Shown piece by piece: positions 42,068-50,640 of a stretch of DNA of 64,000 nucleotides. The position numbers and the translations under genes were made by a program. Source of the DNA: Methylobacterium sp. Leaf118 (GTDB lineage Bacteria > Pseudomonadota > Alphaproteobacteria > Rhizobiales > Beijerinckiaceae); NCBI RefSeq assembly GCF_920984675.1, contig NZ_CAKLBV010000002.1:105367-169366 (forward strand), given 5' to 3'. How positions within the stretch are numbered: position 1 is the first letter of the stretch; each line of letters starts with the position of its first letter. Under the pieces are notes generated by a model that was given only the letters and a program-made list of their open reading frames with translations, did no database searches and was not told the origin of the DNA.

Positions 42068-42352
42068 TCAGCGCGTTCCCGAGCCGGTGCCCGTTCCCGC
42101 CGATCCGGGCGACGATCCGGAGCCGGCATCCTGAGCGCCGGTGCTGTTCGAGGTGCCGGAGCGGCTCTTGTCGCCGGTGGTCGGCCCGCTGCCGGACGAG
42201 CCGGGGGACGATCCGGAGCCGGCATCCTTCGCACCGGTGCTGTTCGCGGTGCCGGAATTGCTGGGGCCGGGCGATCCCGGGCCGCCCGCGAAAGCCTGAC
42301 CCGCTGTCGCGACGAGGAATGCGCCGGCGAGCGCTGCTGCCATCCGTTTCAT
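42068..42352 (-). CDS. Secreted Gly/Ser/Thr protein with duplicated 24-residue unit
   Basis: 94 aa: signal peptide (1-22, QAFAG), then a low-complexity mature part in which SGTANSTGAKDAGSGSSPGS (plus four residues) is repeated as SGTSNSTGAQDAGSGSSPGS about 34 residues later. No cysteine, few hydrophobics; likely disordered. aggaaccccATG-type ribosome site. Family and function unknown. Confidence 0.65.
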   Translation of the reverse strand: MKRMAAALAGAFLVATAGQAFAGGPGSPGPSNSGTANSTGAKDAGSGSSPGSSGSGPTTGDKSRSGTSNSTGAQDAGSGSSPGSAGTGTGSGTR

Positions 42353-42450
42353 GGGGTTCCTCCTGATCGTGCCGGTTTGGCGCGCGGGGATCGCCTCGGG
42401 ATTCGGATCCGGGACGTTCCGCGCGGTTCTCGTTTCGCATCGTCCCGCAA

Positions 42451-42477
42451 GCCGGAAACCGTTTTCGGGACGACGCT
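42451..42477 (-). repeat. Candidate dispersed element, copy 1
   Basis: On the minus strand it begins gagcg and contains ccgaaaac and ttccgg. It matches 46511-46537 (plus strand) at 21 of 27 positions. Both copies are intergenic. Confidence 0.4.
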
Positions 42478-42588
42478 CTTGCGAGAACCCGGCGGGCGCT
42501 CGGCCTGTTCAACGAGATCGCACGGCTGTGGCGGCCGGCCCTCGCACCGATGACCTCGGGGTCCGCGCCCGTCCCCGGTTCCGGCGCG

Positions 42589-43266
42589 TCAGGTCGTGCG
42601 GGCGGGCCGGGCGGGACGCGCCGGCGCCGCCGCGTCCCATTCGCGATCGCGCGCCTCCTGCAACGCAGCCCGCGCCCGCATCCCCTGCGCCGCCCCTCCG
42701 GCCTCCTCCTCCGGCGCCGTTGCGGCGGAGGGGACGGGCGGCCGATCCGGCAGGACGATCCGGGCGAGGGCAGCGACGATCCGGTCGAGGTCGGAAGCGG
42801 AGAGCGCGAGGGCGCGCGCGATCGCGAAACGCGGCCGCAGGGCGAGATCGGCGCAGTGGTCGCCCGCTTCGCCGAGCCGCGCGACGAGGGCGGGATCGAG
42901 CGGAAGCCGCTCCACCGGAACGGCGCGACAACGGTCCAGGCGGCGCTGGTCGGTCGCCTCCCGGCCGTGGGCCGCGCGGGCGCCCGGGGCCAGCCGCGCC
43001 AGCGCGCCGACGAGATGGGCGCGGATGGCCTCGACCCGCAGCGGACCGACCTTGCGCACCGCCATGAGTTCGGCCGGCGTGGCGCGTGCGAGCATCCCGA
43101 GGTCGGTGTATCCGGCCTTGCGGAGCCGGGCACGGAGCGAGGCCGTCAGGAGCCCGCGCCCGAAGCCCCCCGCCGCGAGCCGCTCCAGAATGTCCTCGGG
43201 GACGTCGTCGAAGAGGGACAGACGGGCGCAGGCCTCATCGTACAGGGTGAGGGGAGGCGGCGTCAT
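42589..43266 (-). CDS. Helix-hairpin-helix protein of unknown function
   Basis: 225 aa. Residues about 40-85 (LRKAGYTDLGMLARATPAEL, then MAVRKVGPLRVEAIRAHL) look like the helix-hairpin-helix of the RNA polymerase alpha C-terminal domain. A second, weaker repeat may lie near 130-180 (LALRPRFAIARALALSASDLDRIVAAL). Basic Ala/Arg/Pro C-terminus. Probably nucleic-acid binding (inference). Start chosen at the inner ATG (43266). Divergent from the inositol-monophosphatase-family gene. Confidence 0.55.
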   Translation of the reverse strand: MTPPPLTLYDEACARLSLFDDVPEDILERLAAGGFGRGLLTASLRARLRKAGYTDLGMLARATPAELMAVRKVGPLRVEAIRAHLVGALARLAPGARAAHGREATDQRRLDRCRAVPVERLPLDPALVARLGEAGDHCADLALRPRFAIARALALSASDLDRIVAALARIVLPDRPPVPSAATAPEEEAGGAAQGMRARAALQEARDREWDAAAPARPARPARTT

Positions 43267-43379
43267 GGGTCGGCCGGAACGCGGCGCCGGGGCACGGGTC
43301 CGGCATGGCGCCGGTGCCGGCTCAGGCATCGCAGCGGCCCGGAAGGGGCCGGCATGGACTGAGGGAGAAACGGGGCAGG

Positions 43380-44270
43380 ATGACGGATCAGGCAGCAGAC
43401 CACGCCCTCTTCGATCGGATGCTCACCTTCGTCGAGGAGGCGGCGGCGATCGCCCTGACGATGCGGGCCGCCGGCCTCGCCGTGTCGCACAAGGCAGGCG
43501 ATCTCGGACAGGCCCTGACCGAAGCCGATCTCGCCATCAGCCGGATGCTGCACGCGCGCTTCGGGCCGCGCCTGATCGAGGAGGAGACGGCGGGATCCCT
43601 GGGCCGGGCCGAGGCGGCGGCCCTGCTCCGTCAGGAGGAATGGACCTTCATCGCCGATCCGATCGATGGGACGAAGCCCTATGCCGGCGGCCTCAACGGA
43701 TGGGGCACGATGATCGCGGCCTGCCGGGGCGGGGCGCCGGAGATCGGGGTACTCCTGCTGCCGGCCTGGAGCGAACCCCGTGACCGGATCGGCATGGCCG
43801 TGCCGCCGGATCAGGCGCGGGGATTGCTGCTGACGGCGTTCGAGGGGCGCGCCGCCTGGGCGCCGACCCTGGGCGGACGCAGGACGGAGGCGCTGCGGCC
43901 GATTCCGCTGCCGACGGCGCGGACCTATCACGTCGGTTGGCTCTGCAACGCCTCGAAGCGCTTCGTCCTCGACTATGAGCAGGGCTTCTTCCCGTGGTGT
44001 GAGAGCGGCGCGATCGCCGACGCGGCCCTGGTGGCGTCGGGCCGTCTCGACGCGACGACGTTCGACCATAAGCTCTGGGATCTCGCGCCCGCTTTGCCGA
44101 TCTTCAAGGCGCTCGGCTTGCGCTTGTATCACTGGCCGGATCTCGCGGAAGCGCCCGCCGCGGTGATCGACCTGTTCGACGAGCGGTTCTCCGCGCACGA
44201 CGATCTCTGGCTGCTCTGCCGCACGCGTCAGGACGCTGCGGAATTCGCTGCCGCGATTCGCAGAGCCTGA
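43380..44270 (+). CDS. Inositol monophosphatase family protein
   Basis: 296-aa Mg-dependent phosphatase of the inositol monophosphatase/histidinol-phosphatase/CysQ superfamily. Metal motifs: LTEADLAISRML, EEE in LIEEETAG, ADPIDGTKPYAGGL (the DPIDGT core) and C-terminal FDHKLWDLAPALPIF, matching WD(X)AA with variation. The substrate cannot be fixed; histidinol phosphate or an inositol phosphate is possible. Start ATG at 43380 begins the fold. Confidence 0.82.
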   Translation: MTDQAADHALFDRMLTFVEEAAAIALTMRAAGLAVSHKAGDLGQALTEADLAISRMLHARFGPRLIEEETAGSLGRAEAAALLRQEEWTFIADPIDGTKPYAGGLNGWGTMIAACRGGAPEIGVLLLPAWSEPRDRIGMAVPPDQARGLLLTAFEGRAAWAPTLGGRRTEALRPIPLPTARTYHVGWLCNASKRFVLDYEQGFFPWCESGAIADAALVASGRLDATTFDHKLWDLAPALPIFKALGLRLYHWPDLAEAPAAVIDLFDERFSAHDDLWLLCRTRQDAAEFAAAIRRA

Positions 44271-44493
44271 CCGCGTTCCCCCGGCACGGACGAGGGGCGC
44301 CGGGCAGGGCCGGGGTTCGGGGGCGGCCGGAGACCGACTCGCCGCCGGCCGCCCGTTGATCCGCCCACCCTCTCGGGGGGCGCCGTCTCAGCCGGCACCC
44401 TCTCGGTCCGGCTTCGGGGCCCTCACGAAACTCCGGCTGCGCCGTCATGGCCCGAGGGGAACGGTCGGCGACCCGGCGTTTTGTGAGGCACGC

Positions 44494-45714
44494 TCACACG
44501 ATGAGGAAGTCGGCCGCCGTGAGCGCCGCCTTGTTGTCGAGCACCGCGAACTTCACCTTCAGGCCGCTGCCTGCGCCGTCCGCATCGTAGAACAGCTCGC
44601 CGGTCGATTGCTTGTAGAGGATGTGGTCATCCGCATCGATCGTGCCGGTGGTGATGTTCTTGAAGCTGCTCGGGTCGAGCTCGCCCGTCGTGAGCGCCGT
44701 GAAGATGCTCTTCGACAGCTGGATCGTGTCCTCGACCGCGAAGTCGGTGATGCGGTCGACGTTGGTCGAGCTGAGGGAGTTGGCGAAGACGAAGGTGTCG
44801 GCCCCGCCCCGGCCGGTCAGAACGTCGTTGCCGAGGCCACCGTTGAGAATGTTGACGCCGTTATTGCCGATGATCGTCTGGGCCAGCGCGTTGCCGGTCA
44901 GGTTGATCGGACCGTCACCGACCGACTGGAGAACCCGCAGTTCCTCGATCTCCTGGCCGGCGGTGAGGGTGAAATTGACCGACGTCGCGACCGCGTCCCG
45001 GCCGCCGCCCGTCGCCTCGATCACCCGATCTCCCGCATTGTCGACGAGGTAGGTGTCGTCGCCCGCTCCGCCGGTCATCGTGTCGGTCCCGGCGCCGCCA
45101 TCGAGACGGTTGGCGCCGGCATTGCCCGTGAGCGCGTTGGCCGCGCTGTTTCCGGTGGCGCTGAGGCCGTTCGTGCCGGTCAGCACCAGGTTCTCGACAT
45201 TGGCCGCAAGGGTGTAGTTGACGCTGCTGCGGACCGTATCGGTTCCGGCGCCGGAGGCCTCCACGGTGCGGTCGCCGATATTGTCGACGATGTAGGTATC
45301 GTTGCCGGCACCCCCGTACAACCAATCCGCTCCCCCCCAGCCGTCCAGATAATCGTCGAAGATCGAGCCGGTGATGCGGTCGTTCCCCTTGAAGACATCC
45401 TGATTCACGGCCTGAGGGTCGTTCATCGCGATGTAGGTCGAGGCCTGTTCCATCGTGATGCTGATCCCGGTGACCAGACCGAAGGGCTCGCCGTTCACCG
45501 TACGCAGGCCGTAGGTCGTCGTCCCGGCGATGGGGGCGCCTGTCATCGGGTCATAGGCGAAGCCATATCCTTCGAAGATCGTAACATTGCCATTGCCGTA
45601 GGCAACTTTGAAGGAGGTCGCCGACTGATCATAGAAAAACGCTGGACCTCTGGCAAAATCATAGAGATCCAAGGTGCGTGCATCGCCAGAACCGTAACAA
45701 ACGAAGTCGACCAT
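44494..45714 (-). CDS. RTX calcium-binding secreted protein
   Basis: 406 aa from ATG 45714 (a TTG 28 codons upstream is also open). The N-terminal 110 residues form a unique domain, then RTX-type blocks: GGADWLYGGAGNDTYIVDNIGDRTVE, GGAGTDTMTGGAGDDTYLVDNAGDRVIE and GGLGNDVLTGRGGADTFVF, given here in part. The C-terminal 90 residues with DRITDF and final LTAADFLIV look like a type I secretion signal. No ABC/HlyD/TolC transporter is in the window. Function unknown: adhesin-like or enzyme-scaffold. Confidence 0.8.
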   Translation of the reverse strand: MVDFVCYGSGDARTLDLYDFARGPAFFYDQSATSFKVAYGNGNVTIFEGYGFAYDPMTGAPIAGTTTYGLRTVNGEPFGLVTGISITMEQASTYIAMNDPQAVNQDVFKGNDRITGSIFDDYLDGWGGADWLYGGAGNDTYIVDNIGDRTVEASGAGTDTVRSSVNYTLAANVENLVLTGTNGLSATGNSAANALTGNAGANRLDGGAGTDTMTGGAGDDTYLVDNAGDRVIEATGGGRDAVATSVNFTLTAGQEIEELRVLQSVGDGPINLTGNALAQTIIGNNGVNILNGGLGNDVLTGRGGADTFVFANSLSSTNVDRITDFAVEDTIQLSKSIFTALTTGELDPSSFKNITTGTIDADDHILYKQSTGELFYDADGAGSGLKVKFAVLDNKAALTAADFLIV

Positions 45715-46053
45715 GGCGGCGAATCCCCAAGATTTGTTAAGCGGCCACTTTCGGGTGGCCTTCGCGTATTCATAGTAATCGATGTGCGGGCATCTCAATG
45801 CTTTTAATCCGGCGATTTGGGAAAATCGATTTCCGTTGCTGAAAGATCACGCAACCCACGGATGAGACGACTGCATTCGCGGCGCATCGGTTGATCGACC
45901 GGTCGCGATCATGGGCGGTCGACTGGGTGGGGCCGGGATCGACGCGCCCCTCCGGCACCACCCCGGGGCCGGAAAGCGGCCTCGTTGAGACGGCGCGCTG
46001 GTGTTGCCTCTCCGTTCTTGCCGAGGCTGGTCCTTGTCGGCGATAAGCCCGTC
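45715..46053. other. Divergent intergenic region, AT-rich near RTX gene
   Basis: About 340 bp between the RTX gene and a small secreted protein gene. The first 140 bp (to about 45860) are AT-richer than the surroundings and include gggaaaatcgatttccg, a near-palindrome; promoter function likely. No gene supported. Confidence 0.4.
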
Positions 46054-46404
46054 ATGCGACCGCCGATGCTCAGTCTCGTCCTCGTCCTGCTGAGCACCGG
46101 TTCGCAGGCGGCTCCGGCCGTCTCGGGAGCGACCCGGGACGAATTGCAGCGGCTGGAGCAGGCGTGGCATCGCTGTCTGCGGGAGGCCATGACGCATCAG
46201 CCGACCGGGCAGAGCCGGGCCGGCAACCAGCGCAACGCCCTCGACGAGTGCCAGGACCACGAGAACGCCTACGTGGCGGCGGCCATGGTCGACGGCGCCG
46301 GGCGCGACCGATCGCTCTCGAGCCAGGCGCTGAGCTGGGCGGCCTCCGTCGCCACCTCCGTACTCGCGCCGATCACGGACTGGATCGGGCGCCTCAAGCG
46401 CTGA
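46054..46404 (+). CDS. Secreted hypothetical protein
   Basis: 116 aa: signal peptide (1-19, GSQAA), then a helical mature domain with two cysteines (WHRCLREAM and LDECQDHE) that could pair, and a C-terminal amphipathic region. Start at the signal-peptide ATG 46054, within a longer open frame. It lies between two RTX genes and could be related to them, but nothing proves it. Confidence 0.6.
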   Translation: MRPPMLSLVLVLLSTGSQAAPAVSGATRDELQRLEQAWHRCLREAMTHQPTGQSRAGNQRNALDECQDHENAYVAAAMVDGAGRDRSLSSQALSWAASVATSVLAPITDWIGRLKR

Positions 46405-46811
46405 GGACTGTCGGGCCCGGCCCTCGATCGACGCATCGCTGCGATCGGCCCCGCGCCCCTCGGGCCCCTCCGCGCTGATCCGGCGGGAGGGAGACCCACG
46501 CACCGCACAAGAGCGGTGTTCCGAAAACCCATTCCGGGACGAGGCGCGAGAGATCGCGCGCGCGATAACGGTGGTCGGGCGTGGGCGTCCAGACGAGGCG
46601 AATCATCGCCCGCCTCCGGGATGGTCTCGCAACGGACGATTGCTTGATCGAGGCCGCAGCAGTTGTCGGATGCAGACTAAGCCTGCGGGGAAATCAGACA
46701 TCGGCACACGGGGTTGGGCGGTTCGACGGCGTCGCACATGCCGACAAAACGTCTCGATTTCCGAAAGGCGTCTGCTATGGTGCCGAAACAAGAGGCAGGG
46801 AGCGCAAAATC
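46405..46811. other. Upstream region of large RTX gene
   Basis: About 400 bp without a supported gene. Frames open into the RTX gene from 46581, but the RTX homology and an agggag site place the start at 46812. It contains one copy of a candidate dispersed element (46511-46537). Confidence 0.4.
46511..46537 (+). repeat. Candidate dispersed element, copy 2
   Basis: gagcg...ccgaaaac...ttccgg; matches the minus strand of 42451-42477 at 21 of 27 positions. Confidence 0.4.
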
Positions 46812-49289
46812 ATGGCTACCTTTCGTCTCACCGTCGACGACGAAATCCGAAACGGGACCGGAACCGGCGACCTGTTCGACGGATACGACAGCGACGACGG
46901 TTTCGGCTTCACCGGCGGCAACGACACCCTCCGGGGCCTCGGCGGCAACGACACCTTCCTGCTCAACGTCTCCACCGCCGTGACCCGCGGCCTGATCGAT
47001 GGCGGCGCCGACACCGACACCGTGGTCGCCTACGGCTTCGATCTCGGGCAGCTCAACTTCCAGAACGTCGAGATCCTGTCGATCGAATCCGGTGAGTTCG
47101 GTGCCAGCATCGCGCAGCTCGCCGCCTTCTCGACGATCACGAGCGCGCGTCCCAGCCTGTCGCAGATCAACATCACCCTGACCGGAGACGGCGGCACGAT
47201 CGATTTCGCGGAGCGGATGGCGCCCGGCAAGGCGATCCGCGTCGTCGCGCAGGGCCTGAATTCGGGCTACGACATCGTCGGGACCGGTCTCAACGACGCC
47301 TTCTTCAACTCGCGCTACGACGACACCGTGCGCGGGGGTGGGGGCGCCGACACGTTCTTCGCCGTCAACCGTCAATATGCCGGTTCCTCCGGGCCGGAGC
47401 CGGGGGGGACCGACACCCTCTTCGGAGACGCGGGCGCGGACAGCTTCTACCTGCGCGCCCAAGCCGGGACCTTCGACGGAGGCTCCGGAAACGACACCGT
47501 CTACGCCTTCCAGTTCAACGAGAATTTCGTCAGTCCGCTGGGCGATCTCGGCACCGCGACCTTCCTCAACATGGAGCGATTGGTCGCCGGCAACCGGGTC
47601 ACCTACGTCCAGCTGGCCCAGCTCAACGCCTTCGCCACCATCACCGGCGGCGATGCCAACAAGCTGATCTGGTTCGATCTGAGCGGGGCTGCCGGCGGCA
47701 CCATCGACTTCTCGACCAAGCTGAAACTGTCCGGCGAGCATGTCTGGATCCGGGCCTACAACGCCACCTCCGCCGTCACCCTCACCGGCACGGCCGGGAA
47801 CGACACCCTGGAGGGCTCGGCGTTCGAGGACACGCTCAGGGGAGGGGACGGCAACGACTATCTCGGCGGCGCCGGCTTCTCCTTCGGCCCCCAGAGCGCG
47901 GACCGGCTGATCGGCGGAGCGGGCGACGACACCTATTTCGTCGATGTCACCGACACGCTGATCGAAACGGAGACCGGCGCATCGGGCGGGATCGACACCG
48001 TCATCAGCACCGGCACGTTCGACCTCGTGGCCGGTCCGCGCCTCCAGGGCGAGTTCGAGCATCTCACCCTCTCGGGATATCTCGGTGCCGAAAACCCGCA
48101 TTCGAGCGGATACGGCAACGCCCTCGACAACGTCATCACCGGCAACGGCGGCAACAACCGCCTCGATGGACGGGCGGGGGCCGACACGCTCATCGGCGGC
48201 GGCGGCAACGACATCTACGTCCTCGACAATGCCGGCGACCGGGTCGTGGAGCGGGTGGGCTACGATGCCGGCATCGACCGCATCCTGGCGTCGGTCAGCG
48301 TCGATCTCGGCGATGCCGGGCAGGTGACGGGCTTCATCGAGACGGTGACCCTGCAGGGCTCGGCCGCGATCGACGCCACGGGCGACGATCGCGACAACAC
48401 CCTGATCGGCAATGCGGGCGCCAACATCCTCGACGGTCGGGGCGGGCGCGACACCCTGAGGGGCGGCGGCGGCGACGACACCTACTATGCCGACCAGGCC
48501 GGCGATTTCGCCTACGAGACCGCCGGGGCCGGTCTCGACACCGTCTACGCCTCGGTCTCCTACGGCGTCGGCCAGCAATCGATCGAGACCCTGGTGCTGA
48601 CGGGCTCGGCCGCCATCGGCGGAACCGGCGGGGCCGGCGCCAACACGATCATCGGCAACGATGCCGCCAATCGCCTGGACGGCGCGGGGGGCAGCGACAT
48701 CCTCGTCGGCCTGGGCGGCAACGACACCTACTTCGTCGATACGATGGCCGATACCGTCCTCGAGGGGAGCGGCGGCGGCGGCAACGACACCGTCTGGGCG
48801 AGCGTGAACTACACGCTCCGGGCCGGCCAGGAGATCGAGACCCTGCGGGCCGCGAAGGGGATGGTCGGCCTCGTGCTGACCGGCAACGAGCGGGCCAACG
48901 CCATCCAGGGCGCCGACGGGGCCGACCGCCTGACGGGCGGCGGCGGCAAGGACACCCTGACCGGGGCGGGCGGGGCCGACGCCTTCGTGTTCGGATCCCT
49001 CGCCGAGAGCGGACCCGGGGTGGCGCGCGACATCATCACCGACTTCGTCGCCGGCCAGGACCGGATCGATCTCTCGATGATCGACGCGAACACCACGGCC
49101 GGCGCCGTCGGCAACCAGGCCTTCACCTGGGTCACGGGCGCCTTTTCCAACACGGCCGGCGAACTGCATCAGGTGGCGCTGGGCGCCGACACCCTCGTCG
49201 AGGGCGATGTCGACGGGAACGGCGCGGCCGACTTCCAGATCCTGCTGCGCGGCCCCCAAACCCTGCAGGAGACCGACTTCGTGCTCTGA
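46812..49289 (+). CDS. Large RTX calcium-binding secreted protein
   Basis: 825 aa. Repeated GGxGxDxϕx nonapeptides are scattered through the length, for example GGNDTLRGLGGNDTFLL near residue 37, GGGGNDIYVLDNAGDRVVE near 465, GRGGRDTLRGGGGDDTYYAD near 550, and GGGGKDTLTGAGGADAFVF near 715. Between them are beta-rich spacers. It ends LQETDFVL, a type I secretion-like terminus close to that of the neighbouring RTX protein (ADFLIV). No signal peptide. Ca2+-stabilised beta-roll; role may be S-layer or biofilm-type, not determined. agggag precedes the ATG. Confidence 0.85.
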   Translation: MATFRLTVDDEIRNGTGTGDLFDGYDSDDGFGFTGGNDTLRGLGGNDTFLLNVSTAVTRGLIDGGADTDTVVAYGFDLGQLNFQNVEILSIESGEFGASIAQLAAFSTITSARPSLSQINITLTGDGGTIDFAERMAPGKAIRVVAQGLNSGYDIVGTGLNDAFFNSRYDDTVRGGGGADTFFAVNRQYAGSSGPEPGGTDTLFGDAGADSFYLRAQAGTFDGGSGNDTVYAFQFNENFVSPLGDLGTATFLNMERLVAGNRVTYVQLAQLNAFATITGGDANKLIWFDLSGAAGGTIDFSTKLKLSGEHVWIRAYNATSAVTLTGTAGNDTLEGSAFEDTLRGGDGNDYLGGAGFSFGPQSADRLIGGAGDDTYFVDVTDTLIETETGASGGIDTVISTGTFDLVAGPRLQGEFEHLTLSGYLGAENPHSSGYGNALDNVITGNGGNNRLDGRAGADTLIGGGGNDIYVLDNAGDRVVERVGYDAGIDRILASVSVDLGDAGQVTGFIETVTLQGSAAIDATGDDRDNTLIGNAGANILDGRGGRDTLRGGGGDDTYYADQAGDFAYETAGAGLDTVYASVSYGVGQQSIETLVLTGSAAIGGTGGAGANTIIGNDAANRLDGAGGSDILVGLGGNDTYFVDTMADTVLEGSGGGGNDTVWASVNYTLRAGQEIETLRAAKGMVGLVLTGNERANAIQGADGADRLTGGGGKDTLTGAGGADAFVFGSLAESGPGVARDIITDFVAGQDRIDLSMIDANTTAGAVGNQAFTWVTGAFSNTAGELHQVALGADTLVEGDVDGNGAADFQILLRGPQTLQETDFVL

Positions 49290-49360
49290 CGGGCCCGAGG
49301 CCGCGGAGGCCGTGGATCGCCTGAGCGCGCGCCCGCGTTCCCGGCAGTCCGGGACGCGGG

Positions 49361-49416
49361 CTTGGCGAGGCGATCTTGGCGAGGCGATCTTGGCGAGTCG
49401 GGCCTGGCGAGTCGGG
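49361..49416. repeat. 14-bp tandem repeat, four copies
   Basis: Units 49361-49374, 49375-49388, 49389-49402 and 49403-49416; the first two are identical (cttggcgaggcgat), the last two are diverged variants of the same unit. Non-coding, between the convergent large RTX gene and the response regulator. Confidence 0.7.
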
Positions 49417-49452
49417 CCTGGGGAGGAGGGCCCGGCGGCGGCGGTGTCGCCT

Positions 49453-49905
49453 TCAGAACTTGCCGAGCAGGGGGAATTCCTGGCTGAGGGTCGATTCCGC
49501 CGGGATCGGCGCCTCGCGGCGGCGGGGCTTGCGGTTGAGCACCTGCTTCAGCTTGGTCTTGAGCAGGTTGATGTCGAACGGCTTCAGGATGAAGGCGTCG
49601 GCGCCGGCCACGTGGGCGAGGTTGATGTCCTCGAAGTCGAACGAGGTCTCGGTCAGGATGAAGGGCGTGTTCATCAGGGCATCGTCGGCCCGGATCTCGC
49701 GCAGGAGCTGGAGGCCGTCCATCGGCTCCATGGCGAGGTCCGAGATCACGAGGGCGTAGCGCCGCTCCCGCAGACGGGCGAGCGCCTCGGGGCCGTCGGA
49801 GGCGCCCTCCACCTCGGGGAAGCCGAGCCGCGTCATCAGCTCGATGACCAGCCGCAGCAGCTTGGGCTGGTCGTCGACGATGAGGATGGGATTGCTGTCG
49901 CTCAT
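49453..49905 (-). CDS. Single-domain CheY-like response regulator
   Basis: 150 aa: receiver with acidic pair Asp11-Asp12, phospho-acceptor Asp56 in LVISDLAMEPMDG, Thr in ILTETSF and Lys in FILKPFDINLL. A 30-residue Arg/Pro-rich tail follows. There is no output domain, so it works by protein contact. It starts 31 bp after the BLUF gene stop on the same strand; light input is inferred. Confidence 0.88.
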   Translation of the reverse strand: MSDSNPILIVDDQPKLLRLVIELMTRLGFPEVEGASDGPEALARLRERRYALVISDLAMEPMDGLQLLREIRADDALMNTPFILTETSFDFEDINLAHVAGADAFILKPFDINLLKTKLKQVLNRKPRRREAPIPAESTLSQEFPLLGKF

Positions 49906-49936
49906 GGGATCTCAGGAGCCTTGAAAGGCGGTTCGC

Positions 49937-50404
49937 TCACACGAACAGATGATCGATGCCCTGCTTGGCCATCGATTCGGCCTGGAGGGTCACGGCGAGG
50001 CCGTGGATCAGGCTGCCCTTGGGAGTGCCCCGCTGGAGCATGGGCAGCAGACCGGATTTGGCGAAGTGGATTTCGTTGGTCGGGGCGCGCGTCACCGTGG
50101 TGAAGGAGGTCACGAACTCGCGCTTGGCGATCTCGCGCCATTCCACGATCTGCACGTCACGGTGGCGGCTGTCGCTGGCGACGCGCTGGAAGGTCTCGTG
50201 GACCGACTGGCGCTCGCCCTCGATCACCTGCAGGGCGAACACGCCGTCGATGATCAGGAAGCTCGTGATCACGGCGAACTCGTTCTTCTTCTGGGCTTGG
50301 CGGGTGATCTCGCCGATCTGCTTGGCGCGCGCGGCCGGGTCCGCCGAGAGATTCAAGCGTGAGAAGTAGATCAGGTGGACGAGGCTCGTCCTCTTGCTCT
50401 TCAT
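49937..50404 (-). CDS. BLUF blue-light photoreceptor
   Basis: 155 aa. The BLUF fold is seen from LVHLIYFSRLNLS: flavin-contact Tyr13, Asn41 and Gln59 in FALQVIEGERQSVHETF, followed by SRHRDVQIVEW. The Asn-Gln spacing of 18 equals that of known BLUF proteins. FAD binding and light-induced hydrogen-bond switching are expected. A C-terminal extension (about 100-155) has no output domain; action is probably through the adjacent response regulator or flagellar gene products. Start ATG 50404, divergent from flgE. Confidence 0.82.
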   Translation of the reverse strand: MKSKRTSLVHLIYFSRLNLSADPAARAKQIGEITRQAQKKNEFAVITSFLIIDGVFALQVIEGERQSVHETFQRVASDSRHRDVQIVEWREIAKREFVTSFTTVTRAPTNEIHFAKSGLLPMLQRGTPKGSLIHGLAVTLQAESMAKQGIDHLFV

Positions 50405-50568
50405 GTGTCTCGTCCGACGGGGCAGGCCTGACCGGACAGTAACGGGTGGCGCGATAACGGGCCGTAAACGCGCCGGGCCCCGGCAGAATCTGCCGCCCGG
50501 CCCCGGAACCGGGCCCGGATCTGCCGAGTGCGACGACGGTCGCATCAGAAATATCAATGACTTAGCTC

Positions 50569-50583
50569 TGGCATGGGGGTTGC
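50569..50583 (+). promoter_or_regulatory. Sigma54-type promoter upstream of flgE
   Basis: TGGCATGGGGGTTGC has the GG-N10-GC spacing of sigma54 -24/-12 elements and matches TGGCAYRNNNNTTGC. It lies 58 bp before the flgE ATG. Hook genes of Caulobacter are sigma54/FlbD dependent. Confidence 0.6.
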
Positions 50584-50640
50584 GCTGACCGGTCTCGACA
50601 GGGATCCGCCGCGGGCGGTCTTCCAGGAGGGGCCAGGACC

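Noticed and set aside
47800..48990. CRISPR-like spacing of repeats
   Set aside because: The repetition is the Gly/Asp nonapeptide coding pattern of RTX beta-rolls, not conserved direct repeats with unique spacers.
46677..49259. 860-residue minus-strand frame
   Set aside because: Antisense shadow of the large RTX gene.
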